Below, one piece after another: positions 1 through 12,470 of a stretch of DNA of 62,000 bases. Source of the DNA: Acanthaster planci (lineage: Eukaryota; Echinodermata; Asteroidea; Valvatida; Acanthasteridae); contig NW_019091388.1 of the NCBI RefSeq assembly GCF_001949145.1, positions 935,735-997,734 on the forward strand. Reading direction: 5' to 3'. Below the pieces are notes generated by a model that was given only the letters and a program-made list of their open reading frames with translations, searched no databases and had not been told where the DNA came from. The position numbers were made by a program, and so were the translations under genes. Within the stretch, counting starts at the first letter, position 1. Each line of letters starts with the position of its first letter.

Positions 1-303
1 AATCATCACATGTTGGCTAGGCATTCATCAGCCCAGTTGAAAAACTTCCTAGACGCTTGTCTTTTTCTCTACCAGTGAGGAAGCCCCTTCAACTTGCGGA
101 AGATAGTGATCACATTCAAGTTCAACACATGTTTTGCATCCAAAATCTTCAACGACATTTTGTGGGGGTTAGACATGTCTACTGCAAGTGACTCGGGGAA
201 TACTAGACAGCTTGACCCATCAGCAGCCCCTGAAAATATAGAACTATTTAACTCTGATGATTATAGGGCAAAGATTGAGGGACTACTGAGCAGTAAGTCC
301 TAA
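1..303 (+). pseudogene. Unidentified broken reading frame
   Basis: Reading from base 1, one frame is open on both sides of a single in-frame TGA at 76-78 and stops at 301-303, about 99 codons in all. The part after the TGA contains NLRKIVITFKFNTCFASKIF and later ENIELFNSDDYRAKIEGLL. The TGA directly follows a good acceptor-like tract (TTTTTCTCTACCAG, ending at 75), and GTAAGT begins at 290, so it could instead be an exon in another phase. I do not recognise the protein. A decayed transposon frame or a plus-strand exon are both possible; it is opposite in strand to the AKAP13-type gene. Confidence 0.25.
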
Positions 304-378
304 CTAGGGAGGAGGAGGTGTCTAAATTCATGAAAATGAAGACCACATTTTAGGAAAACCCCAGGAACATTAACTGAC

Positions 379-681
379 CTTGGTCTAGCCTGGATGGGTC
401 CTCCACTAATCGCCAGCTGGGCGAGAGATCCTGGTGTTCAAAGGCAGCTGTCAGCCGCTCATCCAGGGTAGACATATCCTCCTCCCACAAGTTGAAGCGG
501 TCCGACTTGATGGAGGAGGGATTCTGCAAGGCCGTCAAGTCACAGACACTAGAGGCGAGGTAGTGGGCCAGGAAATAGGTGGAATCCTGGATGTAGCTGA
601 AGGCACCTTCTGACAAGAGCTCCACAGCGCCATCTAGGGAACTGTAGCAGGAGAGATGAACTGACTCAAAGCAGTCGTGCC
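379..681 (-). CDS. AKAP13: AKAP13-type gene, second recognised coding exon
   Basis: This exon is 303 bases long, with acceptor TTCTGTTCAG before 681 and donor GTCAGT after 379; it is phase 1 at both ends. It encodes 100 whole codons from HDCFESVHLSC to SRLDQ. Conserved family features are the GHDC start, a segment reading FSYIQDSTYFLAHYLASS (AKAP13: FHFVQDEAYDAAQFLATS), and SPSWRLV near the end. In vertebrates an ankyrin-like segment follows this domain; it would be off the window. Confidence 0.82.
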
Positions 682-3139
682 CTGAACAGAAGAACAAAGA
701 CAAACCAAAAACAAAAGGGTTACAAATACATTGTACAAATACTGGAACATGTGGACCATTACAGGTCACTTAGTTTACGCTGGTACCCAATTGCATGTCC
801 AAGTGGAGAGAGGCCACTAGGGTAAAGTGGCTAGCCCAAGGACATCTAAGCATATGGCCTGCAGCCAGACTCATTCCCCTGACCATGCCACCGCATTTTA
901 TAGGTAACAGTTTACTAAGCCACGCTCTCAGCAAAGTCTGGACAGAAACACCCAAAAGGAGTCCAGAACACAAGCAAAACGGGTCATCTTAAAAATCAAC
1001 AGTGAGACATTAAATGCACAAATTTCTTGCACACTTTGTACACGTATTTCTAATTTAAGTACCGCACACTGTGCATATACATGTGTCTGTCTAGAGCTGA
1101 ATTTTATTTTTCACACTTAAATGTGACCACTGCTGTTTTGCCAGAGGAAACTCATTACCTGGGAATAATCACCTTACTCTCATTTATTCAGAGCAAGGCA
1201 GTATCAAAAATTTTAAAATATACATACACTGTATATACAATGTACATGCATGCATGTACATTACATGTATTATAAACATTTTCAAATGCAGACAATACTT
1301 TAAACAAGGGATAGTTCACTTGCATTTCTAGAATGGGTTTAGTGTGTCAGCAGTTTCATTTTGTATACTGCTTTCATTTTATATTCTCCAAGTGATTTGG
1401 CAAATTTCATGGTATAAATTTATGTCCTCATTGTTGACACAGTAGATTGTCTGGCATACTGGTATAGTATCCAGCACCTTACATGCCAAGCACAGATAAG
1501 AGTGTAAGGGTACCAGTACATTACACACAAAAGCAACTTTAAACACACATTATAACTGCCAATCAAAAACATAAAACATACAAACAACAGGTTTTGTGTA
1601 TACATTACATGTACCGGTACCGATACGTAGACATATACATGTAACTTCCTTTGCTTCACTGTTTGTGTACGCGGTATGTTGTAAATGATGAATTTATGGG
1701 AGCAATTGCTGTAGTTGCCCCAATTTTTCCTTTTTTCGGGGATGGTAGAGGCCTGGAGTAGTAAAGTTACATGCAGCAGGAAGGCAGTGAAACTGTCCCA
1801 GTAGTATATGTAAGGTACATGTAATAAGCCTCCTACACTGTACAAACAGCCTGAGAAAAATCGTAACAGGTTGGTGTGCCCACGGTTCAGTTAGGTTAGG
1901 TATTTTTGTTACCAAATATTGTACACTGTACAGTGCAAAACTAAGGTTTATTGCTCATGTGAAGTTTAGTAGTTACATGTACTTAGTACCAAGAACTACA
2001 GTGTAATTACACACTTTGGGGGGGGGGTGACAATAAAAATAGCTGTATAAGAAATTGGTACTTCTCAAGAAACAACCCAAAAAGGAAAAAAAAATGAAGA
2101 AATAAAACACTTTTGGTTCCCATCAGCCTGGGTCAAGCTGGGTCGACACAACCGATCCTACTTCCTGCTTTTGCAGACAACCAGAACAACATGGCATAAA
2201 TGCACATCAATTAAGATCAGGAAGAGAAAAGACTAAAGTCTGAAAATCCAGTGTTCCAGAACAACATGTATGTACATGTATGTACAAATAATCTTGAACT
2301 TAACATTACCACTGACATTTCCATGGGTTCTTGATAGTTTGAAATTTTAACAAGGCTTGGGCTTGAAATACACTCTGATTATACTACACATTTACACACA
2401 TCATACATGTACTAGTACATGTATACATGTAAATCAAAGGTACATGTAGGAGACAGCTTGGGCAAAAATCATAAAAATGGGACTGCCGAATAACCCTTCA
2501 ATATCTCTAAAGAAAGTAAATAATCGTCTCAGTCAATCTGTAAAATATTTCCAACTAGAATGATGTAGTTTTTGAGAAAACAGAAATTTAGTTTTCTTTT
2601 TTTACAAAATGACTCCTACAACATGTGTACACACCACACACAAAAAGTGGTGCCTATTAATAGATATGGTATCTGAAACAAAACAAATTTTACATGGCCG
2701 ACCATCGTGTAAAATTTGTTTTGTTTTGTTTAAATACTGAATACTGTGACTAACATTCTTCCTGTATAAAACTGAAAAGGAATACAAATGTGTAAAAACA
2801 AGGTCTTTTCTATCAAGGGGTCCATTTACATGTAAATGGTTTTGGAAAATTATTGGAACAGATTTGTTTCAAGGGCATACATGTACATATACATACACAC
2901 GTTTCAAACAAATTCATTCATCAAAGTTTCAAGTCACAGCTATCATGTCCAAAAATTCCTCCAAAATTTTTCTTTTTCATTTGCTTACCTGGAATGATAG
3001 CTTTCACAGAGCTGTGGTCCAATCTGCGAGCTACAGTGACATGCCTAGACTTGGTTCCCTGAAACACTAAGAAGATCTCTGCATCTTCACTGGGAAGGTC
3101 ACCCGTCTCAGAGAATACAACCACCATCTGACTGCCACC
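379..3139 (-). CDS. AKAP13: AKAP13/ARHGEF28-type RhoGEF, N-terminal part (two exons, partial gene)
   Basis: Two minus-strand exons (3139-2989, then 681-379) join in phase 1 to give about 151 residues. The join reads IIPG-HDCFESVHLSC, which matches what I recall of human AKAP13 at the same place (TIAPGHDCCETVKVQLC); flanking matches are DAEIFLVFQGT-RHVTVARR and LDERLTAAFEHQDLSPSWRLV (AKAP13: LDKKLVLAFRHLKLPTEWNVL). ARHGEF28 shares this N-terminal domain, so paralogue assignment is open. Family members are large cytoplasmic Dbl-type exchange factors for RhoA with DH-PH domains near the C-terminus, and AKAP13 also anchors protein kinase A. Those domains would be beyond the left edge. The start methionine is not in the recognised exons: the residues before GGSQMVVVF must come from an upstream exon, or translation begins at the internal Met of that exon. 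The next gene upstream on the same strand is TM6SF. Confidence 0.8.
682..2988 (-). other. AKAP13: Intron between the two AKAP13-type exons
   Basis: This is non-coding sequence bounded by GTAAGC at 2988 and a TTCTGTTCAG acceptor at 682 on the minus strand. It holds scattered ACATGTAC palindromes and a perfect 19-bp hairpin at 2676-2726. Short open frames here show no splice-bounded or family-like protein. Confidence 0.75.
2676..2726. repeat. Perfect 19-bp stem hairpin in intron
   Basis: The left arm 2676-2694 (AAACAAAACAAATTTTACA) is exactly complementary to the right arm 2708-2726, with a 13-base spacer. The arms are A/T-rich. It may be a tiny foldback transposon remnant or a structured RNA element when transcribed from the minus strand. 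Confidence 0.8.
2989..3139 (-). CDS. AKAP13: AKAP13-type gene, upstream coding exon
   Basis: This exon is 151 bases long, bounded by acceptor TTCTTGGCAG before 3139 and donor GTAAGC after 2989. It starts in phase 0 and ends one base into a codon. It encodes GGSQMVVVFSETGD, then LPSEDAEIFLVFQGTKSRHV, then TVARRLDHSSVKAIIP. The core resembles the first beta-strands of the AKAP13/ARHGEF28 N-terminal domain (human ARHGEF28: LPEDAEFYFVYDGSHQRHV, recalled from memory). Confidence 0.8.
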
Positions 3140-6100
3140 CTGCCAAGAAAAGATACATGTATGCCAACAAAGAAACAAACTACTAGCGGAAGTTGTGATG
3201 AAACAATCAGCTTTCTAAATTCTTACCCATAGATCTACTTGAAGAAAAAGAATGAAAAATGCTGCACATGAAGCTTCTGTGACAGTGTGAATTGATATAT
3301 GTACAAGTACATGTACACAAAATGGCTTAAAGTTGGGTTTCCATTGGACTTTTTCTTATGCGGCCACGTGGAAACTTACCGCGACATTCCTTCGTGTCAA
3401 TCTACTGAGCATTCCCACGGGGAGTTTTTTACCATAACGGAATGTTTATTTGCTGTGTTAATAAGACTAGCTGATTACATTGCCTACGCTGAACAAATCA
3501 TGTTGAAATCGGCAAAATCTGACAAAAATATGACAAAATCCCATGAATTCAGCCAAATCTGCCACAAATAAGATGTACCAGTACACAATGTGTGTACAAT
3601 GTGTATAAAAGAGACAGAAGTCTGCTTTGTGGTCACACAACAGTCCTTCATATACTAAAGAGTAAGAATTGTTCCCAGAAATTCTTGCAATAGTGGGTCA
3701 GTGTACTTGTCTGCAGTATAAGAAATAACTAACCCTCCTCCCTTGATTTCCAACAGTGCAGATGTTATTTGGAAGGTATTTTAATTGTCTGAAAACTTGT
3801 GATGAAAATCTTAAAAGGTACCTGTACATGTAGGAGAGGGAAGAAATTACAGCATGTTGGAATGCCAAAATAAAAAGACATAAAACGGTTTTATGTGCAC
3901 GGGGGAGAGGTTAAGTTACAGGGTTGGTGTTTTTCTTGCTCACTGATTTAGAAGTTGGAAGAAGGTGCGACAAAAGTTCACTTCTGGAGAAAACTGACAT
4001 CCCACGCATTGAGCGCAATATACATGTACATGTATACACGTTCGTACATTATCTGACTGGGTTGGCTTTTCAGATGCCCTCCATGCTGGAGATGAATTAC
4101 ATGTACCCAGGTTACTTATTAGGTATGAAATGCTATACCAGGATCCCTTCCTTAATCAACCTAGAAGTCAGCACCCCATGGAGTTCAGTTTATCATCCTT
4201 GTATTCATAAGCATAATATGCCAACTCCAGCTTGCCAAGCTTGGAGCACAATAAAATATAAACAGCACAAAGATACATGTAAATAGTATTAATCTGCTCA
4301 GATTTCTTTGAATGTGATCATAATTATTCTCCCTCACAACTGGTAGAGAGCATTATCAGTTGGCCAATCAAACGCAAAGACTCTGGCTTCAATTAAGCAG
4401 CTGCTTCCAACTGGAGAGTGGTGCTGCTAGAAGTGTCCCAGCAGAGAAAGGACTGATAAATTCACTATGAAAAATTAATGCTATTAACCATTTTTAAAGT
4501 TAAGTGTCTGTGTGCATGCACCGCTGTGCTGTAGGTACATGTACACATATGCACTAGCTGTGGCGTCATGTGATGAACAGGTCCATGAAATGAAAGTCAC
4601 ATGGTGGGCTACCGGTACTACCCATTCGTTCACATGAATATAATGAGAAACTGTTTTTGTTTACTGTTTATAGTGCACACTTTCTATTATTTACAGCCAT
4701 TTCTGCACTAAAATTTTTCAGAATAAGGGATATTGTTTCTGATTGTAAATACTCTTACTTTTTAACAAAAACTTCAGTGATTGTTGTGTCTATACCGTAC
4801 ATGACAGTAATGCAGAGAGCAAAGTTTCTCAGTTCTCACTCATATATGGGAAAATTCTGGTGCATAATTTGCACAGAAAACTCCCTAAAATGAAAAATGT
4901 TTTCCAATTATACATGTATCAAAGTAACAGGGGCATCATTTGTAAGGAAAAGCATGGGAAATTTTTAATATTTAAAAAGTGCACTCTCCAAACAGAGTAG
5001 CCAAAAGGGATGTCAAATAGTTTTCCTTGCTTTTGAGAGAATTCCCACAAATCATCCTCCCAAGTGAAATTCACATCATAAACCCTTCAAGGTGCACATA
5101 CACTGTATGCACTCTGCAGTCAAGGAATTCTCTCAAAAGTTGAACTCCTGATGTATTGCAAGAAATGGGTAGCTTTGCTGAAAATGGTGGAGCATTACAT
5201 GTATGTACTGGTATGTATGTTTTTGACAAGCACTACAACTGAGAATTATCAGTGCAATGCCACGAGACGACATATTAGTGACAATTCGCGCAACTTCAGA
5301 TGTAGAACGAACTGTGAAGGCTCAGACCACAATGACATCACTGAAGTGTGAATTAAGTGCCAATTGGCAATTGCAAGAAAACCCCAAAACCTGGAACACC
5401 CTTGAAATTGGCATGTACGGTACACTGACAATTGAATTAAAATCGGACACAAAGGTACTGTACATATACACTGTACAAGTATGAAACCACACATGTATGT
5501 TTTCCATCTGTGGCATTGCCCTTTTTAAAGTAAAATTGACATACAATTTTTACTACCGGTACAATTAATTTTTAATTAAGTAATGCTTTTTAGTTCTCAA
5601 CCTCACATTGAACTAATAACATATAATTTTGTTTTTTTAATTGAAGCCAAAAGCTCATACATGTACATGTAAATGCTGTTAAGTTGATCAACATATGACC
5701 TATTATTTGTTACAAAATCCATAAAAAGGAAGTTCTGAATACCAGTAGAACTTTCTGTTGGGTTCCATAGTCCAGAACATGTTTAAAGTTTCACTATATC
5801 TTAAATGTCAGAAATGATTTCTGAGGTCAAAATAAATTTCACCTTCCTGGAACCTAAAACAACAAAAATCTATACTGTGGGCCTACCAGTACTTCAATAT
5901 TTGAGTTCGTTTCCTTTTTGTTGGTGAGTTTACATGTACTTTGCATTGAATGTAGACAGACAGGATACCTAAGCACGTCATGTGCATGTACCGTATGAAG
6001 ACATATGTATTTCCTTCCATGAATAAAACCAAGCAGTAAGCAAAATGTGTCATTCCCAATAGCCATTTCCTTGTGACTGCAGCTACAGACTTTTAACACA

Positions 6101-7321
6101 ATGTGACTATACTGGCGTACCAAGTACCGTTTTAAAATGTCATGGTCACGTACACGGGGAAATTTAACAAAATACTTTGTGTGTAAGGTGAGCTGAAAGT
6201 CAGGAGAATTGAACATAAGCCTCAAGACTTAGTGTCAGAAACCAGACCCTCTACAGAGAGTACTAAAGACAGATTAAATTACTTACATAGATTGGCGACT
6301 CTTTGGGTGAGAAAGCCATCTGACAATTGTCCCCTGGGAGAAAAAATAAAGGAAGGCACTTTATTTCTTAATTACATGTGTCAAAAATCAGATTTAAACA
6401 TGCAATACAATGTAACAGTACTTGGCTGGAAATCAAAGAAAAATCAAATGAAAAGCAAACACTGAAAATTTGGCTTGAGTGAATCAAATCCACTGAAGAT
6501 ACATCTACAAATCGACAACACTCTTAATTCAAAGGGCCCATGTACATGTAGGTACATGTGCCCATACGGTACATGTACAGTAACAGTTCTGTAAATTTCC
6601 TCAAACCTACATATACATATAAACTTTTGTGCTTAAATTATTAATCTTATTTTGAATTTTTGTTTTGCCATTTTAAACAGTAAAGGTATTCAATTTTTTC
6701 GGGGGGGGGGCCTTAATTTCCATACTACATGTTACATGTACGTGTATAAAAGAAAGCCTAAATGTTGCACTGATTTGAGCACAAAACCTGTTGGTTTGTA
6801 ACATTTTGCTGTCCTGAACGTCCTTTCTTTGGCAATTTACTGTTGTATACAAACATGGAAGCAACCCTTTCTCAGAAACGTTTTCAATTCAGTGAGCAGG
6901 GTTTGGGTTCTGAATTCAACAGATAAAGGCACAAAGTGAACAGCGTCTTCCCTGCATGAAATCATAGCAACAGTGCCCTCGATTGTCCAGGTAAGCTTGA
7001 CCAATGTTAAATCCTTAAAACTGCACTTTCAACAAGCTGAGACCCAAAGAACATCAAACCTATTCATACATTGAAGAAGAGCATACTGGACACAGTATCA
7101 AACTAAAAAGACAATATTTCCATCGTGAAACAATAAGGAGGCAACTTTTGAGACCACGTGCCCCGATCTGTAAAGGCCTACTCTTGGGGGAGGGCCAAAT
7201 GGCGTAAAAACTGGGAGCTACTACATGTAGTGCTGGTACATGTACATGATTTTTGCTGAAAGCTGCAAATATTTTGTGACAGCAATCACTTGTTGCAAAC
7301 AAGAGGCCTGTCTCTGCCCAA

Positions 7322-7562
7322 GGCCATTTTCCAATACTCAACATGGCTCTGTCTCAGGTTTCAACTGTTTTTTTTACTACCTGACGTTGAAGCTGTAAGT
7401 GCACTAATTAGTCTAATAGTGCCACAAAACATCAAATAAGATGCAAGAGAGCCAAAACTTACAGTAATCCAATTTGATTTAAACACTTCAGGCCCACTAT
7501 CGGGGATTGGTTTTGGGAATGAAGCCTCAGACGGAGACGAAGTTGAGTAATGGAAAACAGCC
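7322..7562. mobile_element. MITE family A, copy 1
   Basis: This 241-bp element has roughly 40-bp imperfect terminal inverted repeats starting GGCCATTTTCCAATACTCAAC, and its other end is the complement of GGCTGTTTTCCATTACTCAAC. The interior is nearly the same as the copy at 36323-36562, with a long shared central block. The bases CAA flank both sides (7319-7321 and 7563-7565), a possible 3-bp target duplication. It has no coding capacity, so it is a non-autonomous DNA transposon. Confidence 0.75.
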
Positions 7563-8154
7563 CAAGTTCAGTCAGTGTCCATGAGTCAATTACTTGTCAA
7601 TTCTGCTGGGTATCTGGGAACTACTGGTATTTTGTGTATCTAGACCACAAGGCAAAATAGACCAGTGGTTGACGAAAAGTACATGTAGCTGATCAAACGT
7701 ACATTAGCCTATGATTTCACAAATCTTTTTCATTTCTAAAGTAAGTTTGATGGTTGCAGCAATATTCATTTTTCCAAAACTACGGGTAGCATCAGGTCAC
7801 AAGAAAATACAGGCAAACATAAAAAAAATTGGACTGTGGTATGCATTATGCATATCCTTCAAAACCTCTTCAAAGTATCTTATTTACCTTAACACAAACC
7901 TAATATAACTACAATATGCAACCTCTGGAAGGACACTCGACATGTACATGTACTGGTATCGTGATGTTCCTGCCACACACTCCTGCCCGAGTGTGTCATG
8001 TTAGTGAAAGATGAGTACATGTACTGCAACTAAGTACTACCACCAGGCGCCAGCATGCCCTGGGAAACATTAAGACTCATTCTCCATTCTCAGTGATTTT
8101 TAAAATTGATGGGACAGGGAAAAATGACATGACAGATAAGGGTGAAGATATGCA

Positions 8155-9070
8155 CACATGTACATGTACATGTACGTACATGAGGCTGCACATGTACATA
8201 AAGCATTAATTAATGAGTTGCAATGTACATGTACGTACATGTATTTAAAGTACATGTACTTTGAGCCAACATAACTATAATTGATATTGGCACTTCCCTT
8301 AGGTACCCAACCAAAATGCAAAAAACAGTTTGAGTTTCAAATTCATTACCTCAGACCTCTGTAGAGAATACATTCACCTGTCTGATTACAGATGAAAGTA
8401 CTCTGCTAAATATTACAAAAGGTCAAACAGTTTTGTCGAAATGGTGGCACTGGCAGCAAAAAATGCTTTCAGATTTTTTTAAAAACTGCATGTTCCACAG
8501 GTATTGAACTGCTTTGAAAAGGGTTACTTTTCAGGAAATCCTGAAAAAGTACAACCAGGTAACTTTGTTCACCAACTTTCAATTGCATTTGAATGGGTTA
8601 TTTGTAACAGTAGCAGAGCGTGAACATGGAAGCTTGTTGCCAAATTTGGTCCCATAGTGAGACGGGTAGACATTCAAGGATCTATCCTACCTGTACATGT
8701 ACATGCTCGTACATACTGTATGTGGTACAAAGGGTTGAAGCCACTGCAGGATCATGTAACCAACAAATGTCAAATTCTAGGACCTAGTTCCCTGTGGTGC
8801 GTACAAGTGTCAAATAACATAACGGTACATGTACATTGTACACTATACTAAGTTTTCATGTGACCTCATGCATTGAACAGTACATTAGTAGCAGGTACAT
8901 ACCGCTACGTGTACATGTACATGTAGAATTGCAGGGTTCAAAAGTGCATTATGGAACAACCTACATGTACATGTACAGTACATGTACTGGTAGATCATGT
9001 ATATGTATACATATTTTTAGGGCTTACATGTAGCTGTACATGTACAATGTACATGTACACATGTACCGCT
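8155..9070. repeat. Dense ACATGTAC palindrome cluster
   Basis: Runs of the self-complementary unit ACATGTAC, mixed with GTACGTAC and CCGGTAC variants, recur many times here (for example 8157-8180, 8223-8260, 8692-8705 and 8910-9066). Open frames across it are low-complexity and not genes. Confidence 0.85.
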
Positions 9071-9554
9071 ACATGTAGGGCCTATGCACATGTCTGAAGA
9101 TGGGTGTTGTGTAAACTTGTACACATGCTGGTTTATGAGTACAGTATTTGTATGGCACAAACGGCCTGGAATGTACAAGACTGGTGCCAACTTGCATCAT
9201 TGCAATATGGATTAATTTCCATGCACAAACTACAGGTGGACCTTTATCCTTTTTCCTATTCTAAATGCAATACTTATGTGGGAAGTGCATAAATTGCAAA
9301 AGGAAACTTTACGAATTATGTGCATTAAATAATTGTCATGAGTCACTGTTAGGTATTCCTCATGTTACTGTGGTTGTATGATTACACATTGAAGACTGGG
9401 TCAAAACTCTCATAAGGTTTACAATGTGCATCAACATTATCCCCGATGAAAATTTGTTTTCACCCACTAGCAATCTTCTCTATGAAAATTCAGGAGAGCA
9501 AATAGCAAATTCCATACATGTGTATAGGGCCTACATACCGGTATATCCACACAA

Positions 9555-9610
9555 ATACATGTACCGGTACATGTACATGTATACAGTACATGTACATGTA
9601 CATGTACATC
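9555..9610. repeat. ACATGT tandem array
   Basis: A nearly pure tandem of the ACATGT unit, interrupted by CCGGTAC and ATACAGT. It can fold on itself in either strand. Confidence 0.85.
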
Positions 9611-10815
9611 ACTCCCTATGGCAAGTTTCAGTCACCATAACAGCACACTTCTGAACTTGGCAAATACAATGGGCAATGTCCTGGTAATGTTTCTCAGTCT
9701 GAAGTCAGGTATTACATGTAGATGTATTACATGTAGATGTACATGAACATGTACGCACAAAAGAATCAGAGAAACACTCATCTGTTGACCCAGATGTAGA
9801 CAATTCTTATCACCTACACTGTATCTATATTACCCATTGTGCTACTGTAGCTAGCCACATCATTCTACTGGTCTTAGTGTGGATGGAAACTCCCCTGCTA
9901 TGGTGACCCAATTCTGACCTGTTGCTATGGGAACCACGTGACAGCAATAGGGGAAGGTTATATTATATTGCAAAATCAGGGCTTTGCTGGTGACTCCACC
10001 TACCACTGCCAGTACCATGGAAAAACTACATGTACATGTGCCAGTGCTTCAGGTACCTTACATGTAGCTGGGGGAAAATGCCTTCACAGAAATTGGACAG
10101 GTATAACAATGTACATGTACATAAATGTAGGTCTACATGTACATCATGTACATTGTGCCATAAATATACCGGTGGAGGCTGTATACATACTGGCACATGT
10201 ATGTATCCTTGTAAGTGTATCAGAGAAGATGGACAAGCCATAAAATTACATCTGCATGTGCGTAAATTTCTTAAAAAGTGTTAAAACTGAAATGTACAAG
10301 TACCAGTAAACAATTCACTTCTCCGACTTTCCCATAAACTGGGAGCTTGTTTTCAACAAACCAAAAAGACTAAAACACTGAATATTTCAAAGTTCGAAGG
10401 GCAAAGATCATGTCCTTTCTCATTTACCGGAATATTTGGCCAAGGGAAACCAGTTTAAGTCTGGAGTGAGGCAAAGAACATGGTACCAAAACCCACAATG
10501 ATACCTGTAGTTCCTGACTGAAATATCATCAGGGAAGCTCACCCTGTACATGATGTAACATACCGGTAACCTAAGTACATGTGTTAGAGCCTTGCAGGGA
10601 ACTGGTTAATGTACATGTGCGTACATATAAATACATATGTACATGTATGTACATGTAAATGATGTGATGCCTGACCATACATCTAATGGGCACAGGACAC
10701 AGACTGTGCAGTCATGACTGGGGTATAGTTGGTGTTTTAAGCAAACAGGTGCAATGTGGTACAATACACGTACATGTACTGGTATTTTCATACATTTCCC
10801 CAACTGTCTCTTTAA

Positions 10816-11030
10816 CCCTAACTGCCCAAGGGTTGCAGGACCTAACCTTCCCCATTCACACAAAGTTAAACACCCCTATGGGACTTTGTGCACAGAGGCT
10901 GTTGGACTTAGTTTTTCTGAGGTATGCCAAACGCAATGCAAAAGCCAGCTGTCTGGGCCTACCAGACCTATCCCCACAGAACTTAACACTTTACTACTGT
11001 TTAATTCTGTGTGGTTGGGGAAGGTTAGGG
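10816..11030. mobile_element. piggyBac-type MITE, copy 1
   Basis: This 215-bp element is flanked exactly by TTAA (10812-10815 and 11031-11034). It begins CCCTAAC and ends GTTAGGG, the hallmark layout of piggyBac-superfamily elements. Inside, CCTAACCTTCCCCATTCACA at the left is mirrored by an inverted CCTAACCTTCCCCAACCACA at the right. The copy at 14183-14397 has the same length. The short open frames over it on both strands are not genes. Confidence 0.82.
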
Positions 11031-11037
11031 TTAAGCC

Positions 11038-11217
11038 CCTTTCACACGAGGTCAAAAACTCACAAAGCTTGATATGTTCCTCATGCTTGAGAAATCTTTC
11101 AAAAGAGCCACCAAGTGAGAGCACACCGATGCTTGAGTATGACCAGCATTTTTGGTGATTTTTTCTCAATTTTCTCTGGAGGTACCAAGGTATCCATGAC
11201 GACATTCGTGTGAAAGG
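11038..11217. mobile_element. Short inverted-repeat element next to the piggyBac-type MITE
   Basis: The 12-bp sequence CCTTTCACACGA at 11038-11049 recurs exactly inverted at 11206-11217. The 180-bp interval has no coding potential. It abuts the TTAA of the preceding element almost directly. No target duplication could be seen, so a chance inverted repeat remains possible. Confidence 0.4.
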
Positions 11218-12398
11218 ATAGGTATACTGTCTGCTGCACCATAGTCTACGCGATAACCTAGACAATGCACCAGTGTGGAGATCATGGCATGCAATCATGG
11301 TATCTGTTGATCACCGTGGCAGTTCACAAACTCCACAGCAATCTCACACTACTGGTACATGTACATGTATGTGCATGGCTGTTGCAAACCATTTTATCCA
11401 TCTTTTTACTGGTTTGCAGAAGTCTCTATGAGACTTGTGAGACATATTGTCTGAAGGTACAATGTACTTTCATGACCCCCTCCTTTTTCTTTTCTTTTTT
11501 TACATTTCCCGAGTTCCGAAGTGGCTGCGTGGAGCGGGCACACACATACATGCGTATTTTGCTGATGATAGTTAGGACTAAATCAGGCCTTCCACCTGCG
11601 GTCATTCTGTACATGTACATTGTATGTTGCCCACTTGTGCAACTCATTAGTGTCATCACTGCATGTTTCAGGGCGTAGAAGTTAGGGTTAGGTAGATTTG
11701 CATACATGTTCCGGTACATGTGGCAATTCGGAGGGAGTTACTCCCCCTCCTGCAAAGATACAAAAGCTGTCTAATCAAACTGAATTGGAAAAGGGCCAGT
11801 TTTAAGACAGTGAAGTTCATGAACAGTTCTTCATACATGTACATAAGGGAACATTATGAAACAGACATCTTTGTGAGATACTAGAGGACCATCGATCTTT
11901 CAGCAGAATGTGTAGAATTATCTAAGTGCTGGTCCTGCTGGCTACCATGAAAAAAACAACTGAACTTCAACCTCTGTACATGTAAATGCTACTTCATATA
12001 TACAGTACTACAACACTTTCACTATCCCAACGGGTCATGCTCAGAGCTTTGGTACAGTATATGTGACATGTGTATTCCCCTTAACCAGCCAAACAACTAA
12101 AGATTATTTATGCATGACCTTTACTTTAAAAAAACACTCCCATTGTCAGTTTTCTTCAAATATAAACAATGTTTTCTCTCTTTGTCCTTATTCAATGGGG
12201 ATTGACAATAGCGTGCTTCAGGAAAGGAATCAATCCATTCAGAGTTAATGAATGACAATGGGCAGAAGGCTATTGTTACAAAGCTGATGTAGAAAGTGTA
12301 AACATTTGGCTAAAATTAAGCACTACAGTGATGGTCATAGCTAAGTTTGTATATAAGGCAACTTTTTTATTAGGCATTGGGGCTGTGTGCTGTTACCA

Positions 12399-12470
12399 GT
12401 ACATGTACAGTGTATATACATGTACATGTACATGTAGTACATTGAAATGATACATACATGTACATATACA
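12399..12470. repeat. ACATGT tandem array
   Basis: A simple-sequence tract of ACATGT units with GTATATACA variants, of the same type as the arrays at 8-10 kb. Confidence 0.8.

Noticed and set aside
8100-10863. Frames rich in Tyr-Met and Val-His
   Set aside because: They are simple translations of ACATGT arrays.
10686-11298. Overlapping 128 to 140-residue frames on both strands
   Set aside because: They run through the piggyBac-type MITE and the adjacent inverted repeat; the same peptides recur at 14077-14405 because the element is duplicated.
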